A stretch of DNA of 64,000 nt from Candidatus Phytoplasma melaleucae (GCF_030588185.1 NZ_JAOSID010000002.1:1-64000); one strand, 5' to 3'. Positions 17,026-26,253 are shown, counted from the stretch's first letter. The notes: a model not told the origin generated them from the sequence alone. Numbers and translations are program-made.

Positions 17026-18030
17026 TAATCCCAGGGGCTACCTGTCACGAGATAGGGCGCAAGTTCGAGCATTAATAATAGCGGATTTAGGTGCCGCACT
17101 TCGTGTGATAATCGAAGAAATCACCAACTTGACTCTAGACTGAAAAGAAAAAGAGGAAAATAGCATAGTTGGAAAGCAATTGAAAATTCAATTGCAAGAT
17201 GAAGAAAAGAAAAGGTTGAACTTAAACAAAGTAAAGAGCAAAATGACAGAAATTATAATTTAGCAAAGATAAAGGTTTATTAAGAACTTTAAAATCATCC
17301 GAAGAAGCGTTTAAATATTACATATTATCTCGATATTTAAAATTATCACTTGTATTTAAAACCTAAGATATCACATAAAATAAAAAAAGGTTTTAATAAA
17401 AAGCTTAACTAAAAAATAATTTAATAAGACTCCAACCGATACTTTTGTATTTAAACCTAATTATTTAATAGCTACCTTGGAAATCCTAAAACTTAAGATA
17501 AAAAACTAGACATTTTGATAATGTTAACCAAATTATCATTTTATCTTATAATGAGCAATCATAATAAAGTCAAGGACACAGAGCCAACATAGTAGTCGTT
17601 GGAGTAATGCCCAACCAAGGCAAATGGGAAAGCCATTTACAAGGCGAAGGGCGGCAGAGAGATTATCTTGAAATTAATAAACATTTTGACTAACACGAGT
17701 GAAAAAGTAAGACGAAAAAATATCAATGAAATAATATTTTAAAAAATAAATCAAAAACCATTTCTAGAAAAAAGTAAAATATTCTTTTCGTTGTAAATCA
17801 TAAAAAAATACATTAAATTATTTTTCATAAAGAATTATTTATATCAACACCTAGTAAAGTTAAAACGAATTAGTTTCTATAATCTAATCTGAATGAGACA
17901 TGATAAATCTCAAAAGATGAACTCAGAAAGCCGGATGCCAGGAGACTGGCCTGTCCGGTTTGGGCGGGGGCGCGTTTTTGCATATTCGGTATTTACATAC
18001 AAATATCCAAGCAAATGTTTCTATCCGCAT
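16986..18030 (+). mobile_element. Group II intron 1, no maturase ORF (boundaries approximate at 5' end)
   Basis: Domain I blocks resemble Ll.ltrB-type (IIA/mitochondrial-like) introns: AGGGCGCAAGTTCGAG (16995 and repeated at 17054), an ATCACCAACTTG block and AGTTGGAAAGC. A domain III/IV block sits around 17572-17660 (CATAGTAGTCG). A 34-nt domain V is at 17928-17961 with AGC triad and GAGA loop, and domain VI ends in CCGCAT at 18030. About 250 nt between the domain III/IV block and domain V hold no reverse transcriptase, so any splicing would need a maturase from elsewhere. The expected GUGYG 5' end is not clear. Confidence 0.75.
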
Positions 18031-18120
18031 ATTGACAGTCAACATTTGATTAATCTAGAAGAAGAAACTCTAAAAGAGACAATAGCATATCAAAAAAGCG
18101 GTAGCAAAAAGTTTAAATAA
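18031..18120 (+). other. Candidate short exon between the two group II introns
   Basis: An open stretch directly after the intron 1 3' end translates to LEEETLKETIAYQKSGSKKF, which resembles the EEAKEELKE-I-x-FLK-P-KF segment just before Walker A in FtsH. Intron 2-like sequence (GAAACTGCAAGTTGAA) begins near 18124. This is a suggestion from pattern only; the downstream exon also contains a segment that could fill the same role. Confidence 0.35.
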
Positions 18121-18783
18121 CATTTTGAAACTGCAAGTTGAATTAGAATAAGGTTAAAACCCTGAAATGGGCTTAAGAGAAAAAAAGGCAACTAAAAGCT
18201 ATTGGAAAAACACTTCTAATCCAATACTTCAAGACATTTATTTGATTCATATGTTTCGTCAAATAAAATTATCTCTTGTATTTTACTTGAAGCTTACTGG
18301 ATATTAAAATAATAAATAAAAAAAATATTCCGTCCATTGCTCTAACCGAAAATCTATTAACCTAGATTAAGTAACTACCTTGGAAAAACCTAAGCCTAAA
18401 ACATTAAAATAAAAGAAAAAATGATACAGGTAAGGTTGCAGAGGTTTCATAGTAGTCGTAAGAGTAATGTCTTACCAAGGAGAATAGGAAAACTATTCAC
18501 AAGGCCAAGGAAACCAGAGAGAATATATAAAAGACAATTCAATAGCAATAACGATAAGGCAAATAAGCAAAAACCAAAATTTATTTATTTAAAACATAAA
18601 TAATTTATACATAAACAATTGCTATTAATATATTCTAATCTTCAAATAAGTTTAAAAAACTGAAAAAAGATGAACTCAGAAAGCCGTATGCCAGGAGACT
18701 GGCCTGTCCGGTTTGGGCGGGGGCGCATTTTTGCATATTCGGTATTTACATACAAATATCCAAGCAAATGTTTCTATCCGCAT
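18110..18783 (+). mobile_element. Group II intron 2, no maturase ORF
   Basis: It is a second, shorter relative of intron 1. The block at 18421-18510 matches intron 1 at 17572-17660 but with paired substitutions that keep the stems. Domain V is at 18681-18714, with one change (G to T at 18687) that breaks a lower-stem pair. Domain VI ends in CCGCAT at 18783. The last 118 bp are almost identical to those of intron 1 (two differences), while the rest has diverged. Confidence 0.72.
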
Positions 18784-18822
18784 TCTATTAAAAACATACA
18801 CATTTTTTGGTCTAAAGCATAC

Positions 18823-20355
18823 ATGCCTACAAAAGTAAACTTGAATAAAATAACTAATTCTATAGAAATAAAAATTATAAACGAAAAAATACAAAATTTC
18901 AAAACTTTCAAAACTCAAAGTATTTTGCTATATGGGTCGTCAGATAGTAGTACAAAATTACTAGCACAAGCTATATCACAAAAATATCAAGTACCTTTTT
19001 ACTGTATATCATTTTATAATCTTTTGCGCAAACAAATTGAAATAGACAATTTTGATTTTCAAAAATTTTTTCAAACAATTAATCAAAATAAACCTTGCAT
19101 TTTATTTGTAAATAAAATACAAAATTTGGAGACAAATAATAACTTTTATTCTCAAAATGTTTTAAACAAAAAACAAGCTGTAAACCAAATATTAACATCT
19201 TTAAAAAGCTTAACAAAAAATTCTCAAATTTTAGTTATTAGTTCTATAAACGCTAATGAGAATAACTTGCAAGCAATAGAAAAAATAATATTCAATTCGG
19301 AAATATTTGATTTCAAAATCCATGTAAGACAACATGATTTTTATAAAAAACAAAAAATTTTGCAAATTTATGATAAGCATTTATTGCCAAACCATAAATT
19401 TATTTTAGATATCATATCAAAGGAAATTGATATACTAAATGAAACAGATTTAGAACATATTTGGATAACAATTAAATCCAATATGATAACTCAAAAAACA
19501 TCCACAATGAATATGTTACAAATTCAAGAAATTGTCGACTTTATTGCTATAAGAAAAAAACATAAAGATATATCTTGGAAAGAATACCAAAAAAATTTAT
19601 CTTATCATCACGCAGGACATATTTTAATTTGTTTAATTTTAAATAAAATGATTTATGATTCTATCAAAGTTGATAATTATTTAAAAAGTAAATTTTTAGA
19701 CCAAAATATTTTACTCAATTGCTTTTTTTCTAATTATGGAAAACTAAACAGTTTTAATCAAAAGCCACCAAAAACTCAAACGCAAATAATATACGAAATA
19801 ATTTATTATTTAAGCGGTTTTATCACAGAAAAAATATTTCTAAAACCAAATTATAGGAATAATTCATCTTATGATGATGTCGAAAAAGTAATCAAATTAA
19901 TAAAAAAATTTCGAAGCAAAAAAAACGATTCCATTTTTGAACTTATTTTTAATCAAAAAAAACCAAATCCTAACAAAAAAATCACAAATACAATGTGGAT
20001 AAATTTCTTTTACAAAACAACTACTCAAATTATAGAACAAAATACAAATTTAATTCACAAAATAGCTCAATGCTTATACACGCAAAATAATTCTATTTTA
20101 ATTCAATTACAATTTGACTTTAAAAACAAAAACACATACCATGAAAACAAAAATATTTTACTATTAAACAAATTGGCTTATGAAGATGAAATAAATCAAA
20201 ACCTAATAATAGATAAATTAAATCGCAAATATAAACTAAACAAGAATCATAAGTTAATTGCAAAAGTATCCATAATCATTATTATAATAACTACCATTAT
20301 TTTTTTAAAACGTAAAAAAAAGATTCAAAATAAAAAAATAATAAGAAAATTTTAA
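18823..20355 (+). CDS. FtsH-like AAA+ membrane protease homologue without catalytic residues
   Basis: Colinear with the FtsH/HflB AAA and peptidase regions, but the key residues are gone. Walker A reads GSSDSSTK (18934-18957), Walker B is CILFVNKIQ (Asp and Glu lost), and the zinc motif HEAGH is HHAGH (19606-19620). A GF-x-TEKIFL block matches the FtsH GRVAEE region. It ends with a C-terminal hydrophobic helix and basic tail. The open frame extends back to 18670, but that part is intron domain V-VI, so coding begins after 18783; 18823 is the first in-frame ATG and has no RBS. It is a pseudo-protease or the last exon of a split gene. Confidence 0.6.
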   Translation: MPTKVNLNKITNSIEIKIINEKIQNFKTFKTQSILLYGSSDSSTKLLAQAISQKYQVPFYCISFYNLLRKQIEIDNFDFQKFFQTINQNKPCILFVNKIQNLETNNNFYSQNVLNKKQAVNQILTSLKSLTKNSQILVISSINANENNLQAIEKIIFNSEIFDFKIHVRQHDFYKKQKILQIYDKHLLPNHKFILDIISKEIDILNETDLEHIWITIKSNMITQKTSTMNMLQIQEIVDFIAIRKKHKDISWKEYQKNLSYHHAGHILICLILNKMIYDSIKVDNYLKSKFLDQNILLNCFFSNYGKLNSFNQKPPKTQTQIIYEIIYYLSGFITEKIFLKPNYRNNSSYDDVEKVIKLIKKFRSKKNDSIFELIFNQKKPNPNKKITNTMWINFFYKTTTQIIEQNTNLIHKIAQCLYTQNNSILIQLQFDFKNKNTYHENKNILLLNKLAYEDEINQNLIIDKLNRKYKLNKNHKLIAKVSIIIIIITTIIFLKRKKKIQNKKIIRKF

Positions 20356-20358
20356 TAT

Positions 20359-20394
20359 AAAAAAGCAAATTTATTTAGATATTTTGCTTTTTTC
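20359..20394 (+). terminator. Intrinsic terminator after the FtsH-like gene
   Basis: AAAAAGCAAA pairs with TTTGCTTTTT and runs into T-rich sequence. It lies right after the stop codon. Confidence 0.75.
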
Positions 20395-20570
20395 TTTTCA
20401 TTTAAATAATAAAAGCAATAAATTTTTTATATTTTTAAAACTGCTACAATTATTAATTAGATAGAATAAGAATAAAAATAGAAATAAACAATATAAATTA
20501 TTATTGTTTGCAATGTTTAAGATAAAATATGATATATAATCTTAGACATAAAGAAAGGAATATAATAATT

Positions 20571-21527
20571 TTGCAGTTGATCAATGATTTTGAAGTTTTT
20601 TTAAGAATAGAACATAACTATTCAATTTTAACTATTCAAAATTATATTAGTGATGTTAAAGAGTTTAAAGTCTTTTTATTAAACCAAAATTTAGATTTTA
20701 ATCTAAAAAACCTCTCTCAACAACACCAATCACGTTATTTTGTTGCTTATTTAAACAAAAAAAAACTGAAAAACATTAGTATTATAAGAAAGATATCCGC
20801 TTTAAGAACTTTTTATAACTTTTTAACGGAAAGATATGAGTCAGTTAATAATATTTTTAAATTAATCAAAAACAATAAAACTTCTAAACAATTACCTAAA
20901 ATAATTTCCGAAGATAAAATACAAAATTTACTAGATTCAATAGATTTATCAACTTATTTAAATTATCGCAATTATTTAATATTAGATTTATTATATAGTT
21001 GTGGTCTTAGAGTTAACGAACTAATTACCTTAAAAACAGAAAACATAAATTTTACTAATAAACAAATTTTAATTTTAGGGAAAGGCAAAAAAGATAGATA
21101 TTTACCAATACATAATAATTTATCTAAAATGATAAAAATTTATATTAAAAATGTAAGAAATAAATTAATAACAAAAGAAAATAAAAAAACTTTCGTAAAT
21201 AACCCTTTTTTGTTGATTAACTCAAAAGGTAACCCTTTAACTGATAGAGGAATAAGATTTATTTTAGAACAAATATGCTTGAAATCAGGACAAGACATAA
21301 AAGTTTTTCCCCATATGATAAGACATGCATTTGCTACTATTTTATTAAATAAAGGAGCTGATTTAAGAGTTTTACAAGAATTATTAGGACATACCAATCT
21401 GAAAACTACTCAAATTTACACTCATGTTTCAAATACTTTTCTAAAAAATAAATTTCTTTCTAATCATCCTAGAAATATACATAAACAAAACAAAAAACAT
21501 AAGGACAAAGGAATACTAAATAAATGA
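20571..21527 (+). CDS. Tyrosine recombinase, XerC/XerD type
   Basis: Site-specific recombinase, about 318 aa. It has an N-terminal SAM-like core-binding domain. The catalytic domain shows the first Arg in CGLRVNELITL, Lys in GKGKKDRYLP, HMIRHAFATILL (His and second Arg), LLGHTNLKTTQ and the nucleophile in IYTHVS. I prefer the TTG at 20571, 11 nt after AAAGGA; an ATG at 20529 lies upstream of that RBS. It overlaps dut by 4 bp. A second, different Xer is at 61728-62690, so this genome has a pair that may resolve chromosome dimers or move elements. Confidence 0.88.
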   Translation: MQLINDFEVFLRIEHNYSILTIQNYISDVKEFKVFLLNQNLDFNLKNLSQQHQSRYFVAYLNKKKLKNISIIRKISALRTFYNFLTERYESVNNIFKLIKNNKTSKQLPKIISEDKIQNLLDSIDLSTYLNYRNYLILDLLYSCGLRVNELITLKTENINFTNKQILILGKGKKDRYLPIHNNLSKMIKIYIKNVRNKLITKENKKTFVNNPFLLINSKGNPLTDRGIRFILEQICLKSGQDIKVFPHMIRHAFATILLNKGADLRVLQELLGHTNLKTTQIYTHVSNTFLKNKFLSNHPRNIHKQNKKHKDKGILNK

Positions 21528-21985
21528 ACCAAAAAAATATTTTTTTTGAAATCATAAATATTTATAAAAATAAAAACATTAATTTACCTCAAAGACAAAC
21601 CTGTTTTAGTGCAGGATATGATTTTGCAGCAGCAGAAGATAAAGGTATCAAACCATATCAAATAGCTTTGATACCTACTGGAATAAAAGCTTTTTTTCCT
21701 AAAAATAAGGTTTTGTTAATTTATGCTAGGTCTTCTTTATCGATCAAAAAAAAATTAATGTTAGCAAATCATGTAGGTGTGATTGACAGTGATTATTATA
21801 ACAATATCCAAAACGAAGGACATATTTTGATACCTTTATATAATTTTTCTAATGAAACATCATACATTTTCAAAAACGAAAGAATTGCTCAAGGAATTTT
21901 TCAAAATTTTTATTTAACAGATAATGATCAAGTTGTTCACAATAAAAAAAGAATAAATGGTTTCGGCAGTACTAGCCAAAAATAA
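21524..21985 (+). CDS. dut: dUTP diphosphatase (trimeric dUTPase)
   Basis: Hydrolyses dUTP to dUMP and PPi, protecting DNA from uracil. It is 153 aa, the usual size. All five motifs are seen: AGYDFAA (I), YARSSL (II), GVIDSDYYNNI (III), NERIAQGIF (IV) and a C-terminal GFGSTSQ (V). Start ATG overlaps the xer stop (ATGA), so the two are translationally coupled. Confidence 0.93.
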   Translation: MNQKNIFFEIINIYKNKNINLPQRQTCFSAGYDFAAAEDKGIKPYQIALIPTGIKAFFPKNKVLLIYARSSLSIKKKLMLANHVGVIDSDYYNNIQNEGHILIPLYNFSNETSYIFKNERIAQGIFQNFYLTDNDQVVHNKKRINGFGSTSQK

Positions 21986-22030
21986 ATAAAAACATTTTAG
22001 CAATAAATAGCAAAAAAAAAGAATAAAATA

Positions 22031-22093
22031 TGTTAAAATATGTAGGTTAAAATAAAAAAGTTGTGTAATAAATTACAACTTCAGATTAGCTGA
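22031..22093 (+). promoter_or_regulatory. rpsB promoter (weak) and two leader hairpins
   Basis: TGTTAAAAT (22031-22039) fits an extended -10. It is followed by a hairpin at 22058-22081 (AAGTTG...CAACTT with inner TAAT/ATTA) and a small hairpin TCAGATTAGCTGA at 22081-22093, about 105 nt before the rpsB start. They could be an S2 autoregulatory leader; no T run follows, so not a simple terminator. Confidence 0.35.
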
Positions 22094-22197
22094 ATATGAT
22101 ATTTTTTATATTTTAGATTTTATTAGAATTCTTAATTATATTTTTGTTAGTTAAAAATGATTATAAGTTAAATTTTAAAGGAGTTACTTTCATTACT

Positions 22198-22971
22198 ATG
22201 GCCGTTGTATCTATGAAACAATTATTAGAAGCTGGAATCCATTTTGGTCATTCAGCAAAAAAAACTCATTATAAAGCAAAAAAATACTTATTTGCTGCTA
22301 ATAATCAAATTCCTCTTGTAAGAAATAAAATTCACATTATAGACCTGAAAAAAACTATCGAACACATTGAAATAGCCTATAAGCAAATTTATCAAATAAT
22401 TTCTTCTGGTGGAAAAATATTGTTTTTAGGAACTAAAAAACAAATTCAAGAAATTATTCAAAAAGAATCTCAAAGATGTCAACAATATTATGTTAATCAT
22501 AGATGGTTGGGTGGAACTTTTACAAATTTTCAAACTATTGCCAAAAGAATTGATTTCTTAAAAACACTATATAAACAAGAAAAAGAGGGTTTTTGGGATC
22601 ATTTTTCAAAAAAAGAAATAATGAAATTAACCAAAAAAAGAGAAAAACTAGAAAAATTTTTAGGCGGAATCAAAAATATGAAAACTTTGCCACAAGCTAT
22701 CTTTATTGTTGACACGCAAAAAGATGTTATAGCAATTGCTGAAGCTAGAAAACTGAATATTAAAATTTTTGGTATTATTGATAGTAATTGTGATCCAGAT
22801 TTAGTAGATTATGTTATTCCAGCTAACAATGATGCCATTAAAGGAGTAAAATTAATCACCTCTATTATAGCTAATGCAGTTGTTGAAGCACTAAAAATAT
22901 CAGCGATAAATACTCCAGAAATAAATACTCACACAAATATACCATCAAACAATATACAAAAACAAGCTTGA
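22198..22971 (+). CDS. rpsB: 30S ribosomal protein uS2
   Basis: 257 aa. It starts MAVVSMKQLLEAGIHFGH and contains HRWLGGTFTNF and the family segment IVDTQKDVIAIAEARKLNI. I choose ATG 22198, preceded by AAAGGAG at 12 nt, instead of an in-frame ATG at 22144. It is followed by tsf, pyrH, frr and cdsA, the standard bacterial order. It ends in TGA, showing that TGA is a stop in this genome. Confidence 0.96.
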   Translation: MAVVSMKQLLEAGIHFGHSAKKTHYKAKKYLFAANNQIPLVRNKIHIIDLKKTIEHIEIAYKQIYQIISSGGKILFLGTKKQIQEIIQKESQRCQQYYVNHRWLGGTFTNFQTIAKRIDFLKTLYKQEKEGFWDHFSKKEIMKLTKKREKLEKFLGGIKNMKTLPQAIFIVDTQKDVIAIAEARKLNIKIFGIIDSNCDPDLVDYVIPANNDAIKGVKLITSIIANAVVEALKISAINTPEINTHTNIPSNNIQKQA

Positions 22972-23098
22972 TTCGACCAAACATGTTGCCAAAAAACTAA
23001 ATAAACAATTTTATGTCATTTATTAAAAGACTTAAAATAAACGTTTATATTATAACATTTTGAATAAAAAAATAAAATTTTGGAGAATTTAAACAGGA

Positions 23099-23812
23099 AT
23101 GGAACCAGAAAAAAAAGAAAAACTTAAGAAAATCAAACAATTAAGAGATTTAACTAAATTAAATTTCAAATATTGTATAAAGGCTCTAGAACAATCTGAA
23201 GGTAATGTAGAAAAAGCTATTCAATTATTAAAAGATCAAAATCTCATAAATTCAACTAAAATAAAACAGAATGAAACGCCAGAAGGGTTAACTAGCGTAC
23301 TTTTTAAAAAGAATAAAGCTATTTTATTAGAACTCAATACAGAAACAGATTTTGTAGCTAAAAATAAGTATTTTACCGATTTAATAATACAATTAGAAAA
23401 AATATTATTAGAAGCTGACGGTTCTGTTCAAACGATAAATGACTTTTTAAAATATGATCAAAACAATACCAATAATAAAATTGAAGATATCATATCGAAA
23501 ACAAAAAATATATTAAGAGAAAATATAGTATTAAGCAGAATTAAAATAGTTTATAAAAAAGAAAGCGAAATTTTCGGTTCTTACAAACATCAAGGAGGAA
23601 AAATTTCTACTTTAGTCTGTTTAACAAATTCTTGCCCCGAAGTAGCAAAAAATTTAGCTATTCATATAACAGGTTACAATCCACAATCGATAAACCATTT
23701 ATTAGAACAATCTCTTTATGACAATCCTGCTCAGACCATAAATGAATATTTACAAATAAATAAAACTAATGTAATCGCTTTTTGCCGCTTTGAAGTTAAT
23801 AATAATAATTAA
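23099..23812 (+). CDS. tsf: Translation elongation factor Ts
   Basis: Nucleotide exchange factor for EF-Tu. The N-terminal UBA-like part (LRDLTKLNFKYCIKALEQSEGNVEKAI) and the TDFVAKN motif that contacts EF-Tu are clear. At 237 aa it is shorter than the usual 280-300, mainly by reduction of the central/C-terminal subdomains, as in other reduced genomes. The RBS is TGGAGAA, 11-17 nt upstream. Confidence 0.93.
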   Translation: MEPEKKEKLKKIKQLRDLTKLNFKYCIKALEQSEGNVEKAIQLLKDQNLINSTKIKQNETPEGLTSVLFKKNKAILLELNTETDFVAKNKYFTDLIIQLEKILLEADGSVQTINDFLKYDQNNTNNKIEDIISKTKNILRENIVLSRIKIVYKKESEIFGSYKHQGGKISTLVCLTNSCPEVAKNLAIHITGYNPQSINHLLEQSLYDNPAQTINEYLQINKTNVIAFCRFEVNNNN

Positions 23813-23908
23813 AATTATGAGAAAAGAAAAACAAATATATCTTGTTATTCAAAGTTCCTTTAGACTAAAATTGGAGTAAGCTATACTTAGAGCGATAAAG
23901 GAGAAAAA

Positions 23909-24622
23909 ATGTTTCAAAAGATTCTTTTAAAATTAAGCGGCGAAGCATTAAAAGGCAAAGACGTTAATATTGATCCGCAAAAAGTTAAAGAAATCGCTGA
24001 AGAAATTAAAGAAATCAAAAATTTAGGCATACAAATAGTAGTTATTATTGGTGCTGGCAATATTTGGCGAGGAGTTATAGGGCAAGAATTAGGAATGAAA
24101 CGGGGCCAATCTGATTATATGGGTATGTTAGGGACCATTGTTAACGCTTTAGCTTTACAAGATGCTTTAGAAAATCTTAAAATTGAAACTCGAGTCATGA
24201 CAGCTTTTCATGTGCTAGCTGTAGCAGAACCTTATATTAAAAAAAAAGCTGACCGTCATCTAGAAAAAAAACGTCTTGTGATTTTAAGCGGGGGGATAGG
24301 ACAACCTTATTTTTCTACAGATACTGCGGCTGCTTTAAGAGCAGCTGAATTAGATATTAATGTTATACTAATGGCTAAAAATAATGTCGAAGGGGTATAC
24401 AACAAAGACCCAAAAACAAATAAGAATGCTTTTTTATTTAAAAAAATAGAACACAAAGATATTATAGCTAAAAGACTAAACGTAATGGATATAACAGCTG
24501 TTTCTTTGTGTTGGGAAAACGGAATTGACATTATAGTTTTTGATATGAATAAAAAAGGGAACATAAAAAAAGTAATTTTAAAAGAGAAAATAGGAACTTT
24601 AATAACATCTAAGGAGGATTGA
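23909..24622 (+). CDS. pyrH: UMP kinase
   Basis: Hexameric cytoplasmic kinase making UDP from UMP. It is 237 aa. It begins ILLKLSGEALKG, has GAGNIWRG, MGMLGTIVNALALQDAL, SGGIGQPYFSTDTAAALRA and NNVEGVYNKDP, all typical of bacterial PyrH. A strong RBS (AAGGAG) precedes it. It stops 2 nt before the frr ATG. Confidence 0.96.
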   Translation: MFQKILLKLSGEALKGKDVNIDPQKVKEIAEEIKEIKNLGIQIVVIIGAGNIWRGVIGQELGMKRGQSDYMGMLGTIVNALALQDALENLKIETRVMTAFHVLAVAEPYIKKKADRHLEKKRLVILSGGIGQPYFSTDTAAALRAAELDINVILMAKNNVEGVYNKDPKTNKNAFLFKKIEHKDIIAKRLNVMDITAVSLCWENGIDIIVFDMNKKGNIKKVILKEKIGTLITSKED

Positions 24623-24624
24623 AA

Positions 24625-25185
24625 ATGAATGAATACAAACAACAAGAAGAAATTCTGAAAGATTTACAGGAAGAAATGTTATATTACAAAGAATTAATGT
24701 TAAATCAATTTACTTGCATAAGAACAGGTGCTGTAAACCCAAAAATATTAGATAAAATTAAAGTTACTTACTATAATGTACAAACGCCTTTAAAACATAT
24801 CAGCTCTATTACTGTTTTCGAAGGAAATCAGCTCCACATAAAACCATTCGACGAAAAGCTAACAACTACTATTAACAAAGCTATTTTATCAGCTAATTTA
24901 GGAGTTACTCCACAAAACGAAAATAATATTATTAAATTGATTTTTCCTAGAAATACGGAGGAACAAAGACAAAAACTAACCAAAGAAATTAACAAAATAG
25001 CCGAACAAACCAAAATCAATATCAGAAAAATCCGCCGCTTAGGCAATGACAAAATTAAAAAATTAAAGTTAAATCAAGATTCAGAAAAATGTTTAATAAA
25101 TAAAATACAAGACTTAAACAACAAATACATTCAAATCATAGAAATAGAAAAAAATAATAAAAATAAAGAATTATTAACAGTTTAA
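24625..25185 (+). CDS. frr: Ribosome recycling factor
   Basis: Splits post-termination ribosomes together with EF-G. It is 186 aa from the ATG at 24625, which lies 7 nt after a perfect AAGGAGG; an in-frame TTG at 24619 sits too close to that site. It has the conserved RTGAVNPKILDKIKVTYY, PFDEK and RRLGNDKIKKL segments. Confidence 0.95.
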   Translation: MNEYKQQEEILKDLQEEMLYYKELMLNQFTCIRTGAVNPKILDKIKVTYYNVQTPLKHISSITVFEGNQLHIKPFDEKLTTTINKAILSANLGVTPQNENNIIKLIFPRNTEEQRQKLTKEINKIAEQTKINIRKIRRLGNDKIKKLKLNQDSEKCLINKIQDLNNKYIQIIEIEKNNKNKELLTV

Positions 25186-25200
25186 AAGAAAGGAAAGACG

Positions 25201-26166
25201 ATGTCGATACAAGAAACAGAAAAAAAGATCTATTCAGGAACAATAATGTTTCTAATAGCATCGTTGTTTTTTTATCTTTGCTCTTATATAGAAAGGTATT
25301 ACCAATCATTTTTATTAATGTATACTTTTTTGTTTATAGTCATAGTATTTATAACAAAATCTACCCAAGAAACTTTACATATAAATAAGAAGTTAAAAAG
25401 AATAATAAAAACAAAAACCAAGATTAATTTTTTATTAGACCAATTTATAATTATATTACTAAATCTTTTTGGTTTTTTTTATTTTTTAGCAGTTATTGTC
25501 AATGCTTTTTGCAAAAAAAACATTATAAGGGATAATACAATAATACACAATAATTTACTTTTCAAAATACTGACTAATTCTTCTTTTTTTTCCTTATTTT
25601 ACGCTTCTTTGTTCATTTTAATATTTTTTATTTATTTTGTATTTAAATCTGATTTAAGAACAAATGAACTAAATAATAATTTAGCCATATTATTCTATCT
25701 AGTTTTTTTTAGTGCTTGTTTTTTAAGCTTAATATTTATCAGCTACAAATGGAGTTTATATGTTATTATAATAGCTACTACAAGTGATAGTTTTGCTTTT
25801 TTAGGAGGCCGTTTATACGGCAAAAATCTTTTATGCCCTAAATTAAGCCCTAAAAAAACCTGGGAAGGGTTATTATGTGGTAACATAGTTGCCACAGTTA
25901 TTTCCTTTTCATTTTTTTATCAAAAACTAGATTCATCAATATACTTACCTTTTGCAATACTTACGATAATAAGCGCTATAATGGCACAAATAGGTGATTT
26001 AATTGTTTCTAAGTTTAAAAGAGACTTTCAAATTAAAGATTTTAGTAATACAATCCCAGGTCATGGTGGTTTACTGGATCGTTTTGATTCAGTCTTATTT
26101 TTATCGTTCTTTATTGTATTAATTTTTTTAAATCCTTTTATATTAGAGTTAGATAACTACTTGTAA
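25201..26166 (+). CDS. cdsA: Phosphatidate cytidylyltransferase (CDP-diacylglycerol synthase)
   Basis: Integral membrane enzyme making CDP-diacylglycerol from phosphatidic acid and CTP, the precursor for PgsA. The 321-aa protein has about eight hydrophobic helices. The C-terminal signature is clear: SPKKTWEGLLCG, then QIGDLIVSKFKRDFQIKD and IPGHGGLLDRFDS. It lies 15 bp after frr, so it is likely in the same transcript. Confidence 0.93.
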   Translation: MSIQETEKKIYSGTIMFLIASLFFYLCSYIERYYQSFLLMYTFLFIVIVFITKSTQETLHINKKLKRIIKTKTKINFLLDQFIIILLNLFGFFYFLAVIVNAFCKKNIIRDNTIIHNNLLFKILTNSSFFSLFYASLFILIFFIYFVFKSDLRTNELNNNLAILFYLVFFSACFLSLIFISYKWSLYVIIIATTSDSFAFLGGRLYGKNLLCPKLSPKKTWEGLLCGNIVATVISFSFFYQKLDSSIYLPFAILTIISAIMAQIGDLIVSKFKRDFQIKDFSNTIPGHGGLLDRFDSVLFLSFFIVLIFLNPFILELDNYL

Positions 26167-26253
26167 TATTAACTAACAAAAAAGTTTATAAAACAGTAAT
26201 CTAGCAAGAGCTTATTGATTATAAAACTAACATATTCAAAAATATAAAAATAA

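Noticed and set aside
17893-18120. 75-codon ORF beginning inside intron 1
   Set aside because: Its first 46 codons are domain V-VI of the intron (also found at 18670). Only the part after 18030 could be exon.
18421-18603. 60-codon basic ORF
   Set aside because: It reads through the domain III/IV RNA block of intron 2; the same RNA block in intron 1 has no such ORF.
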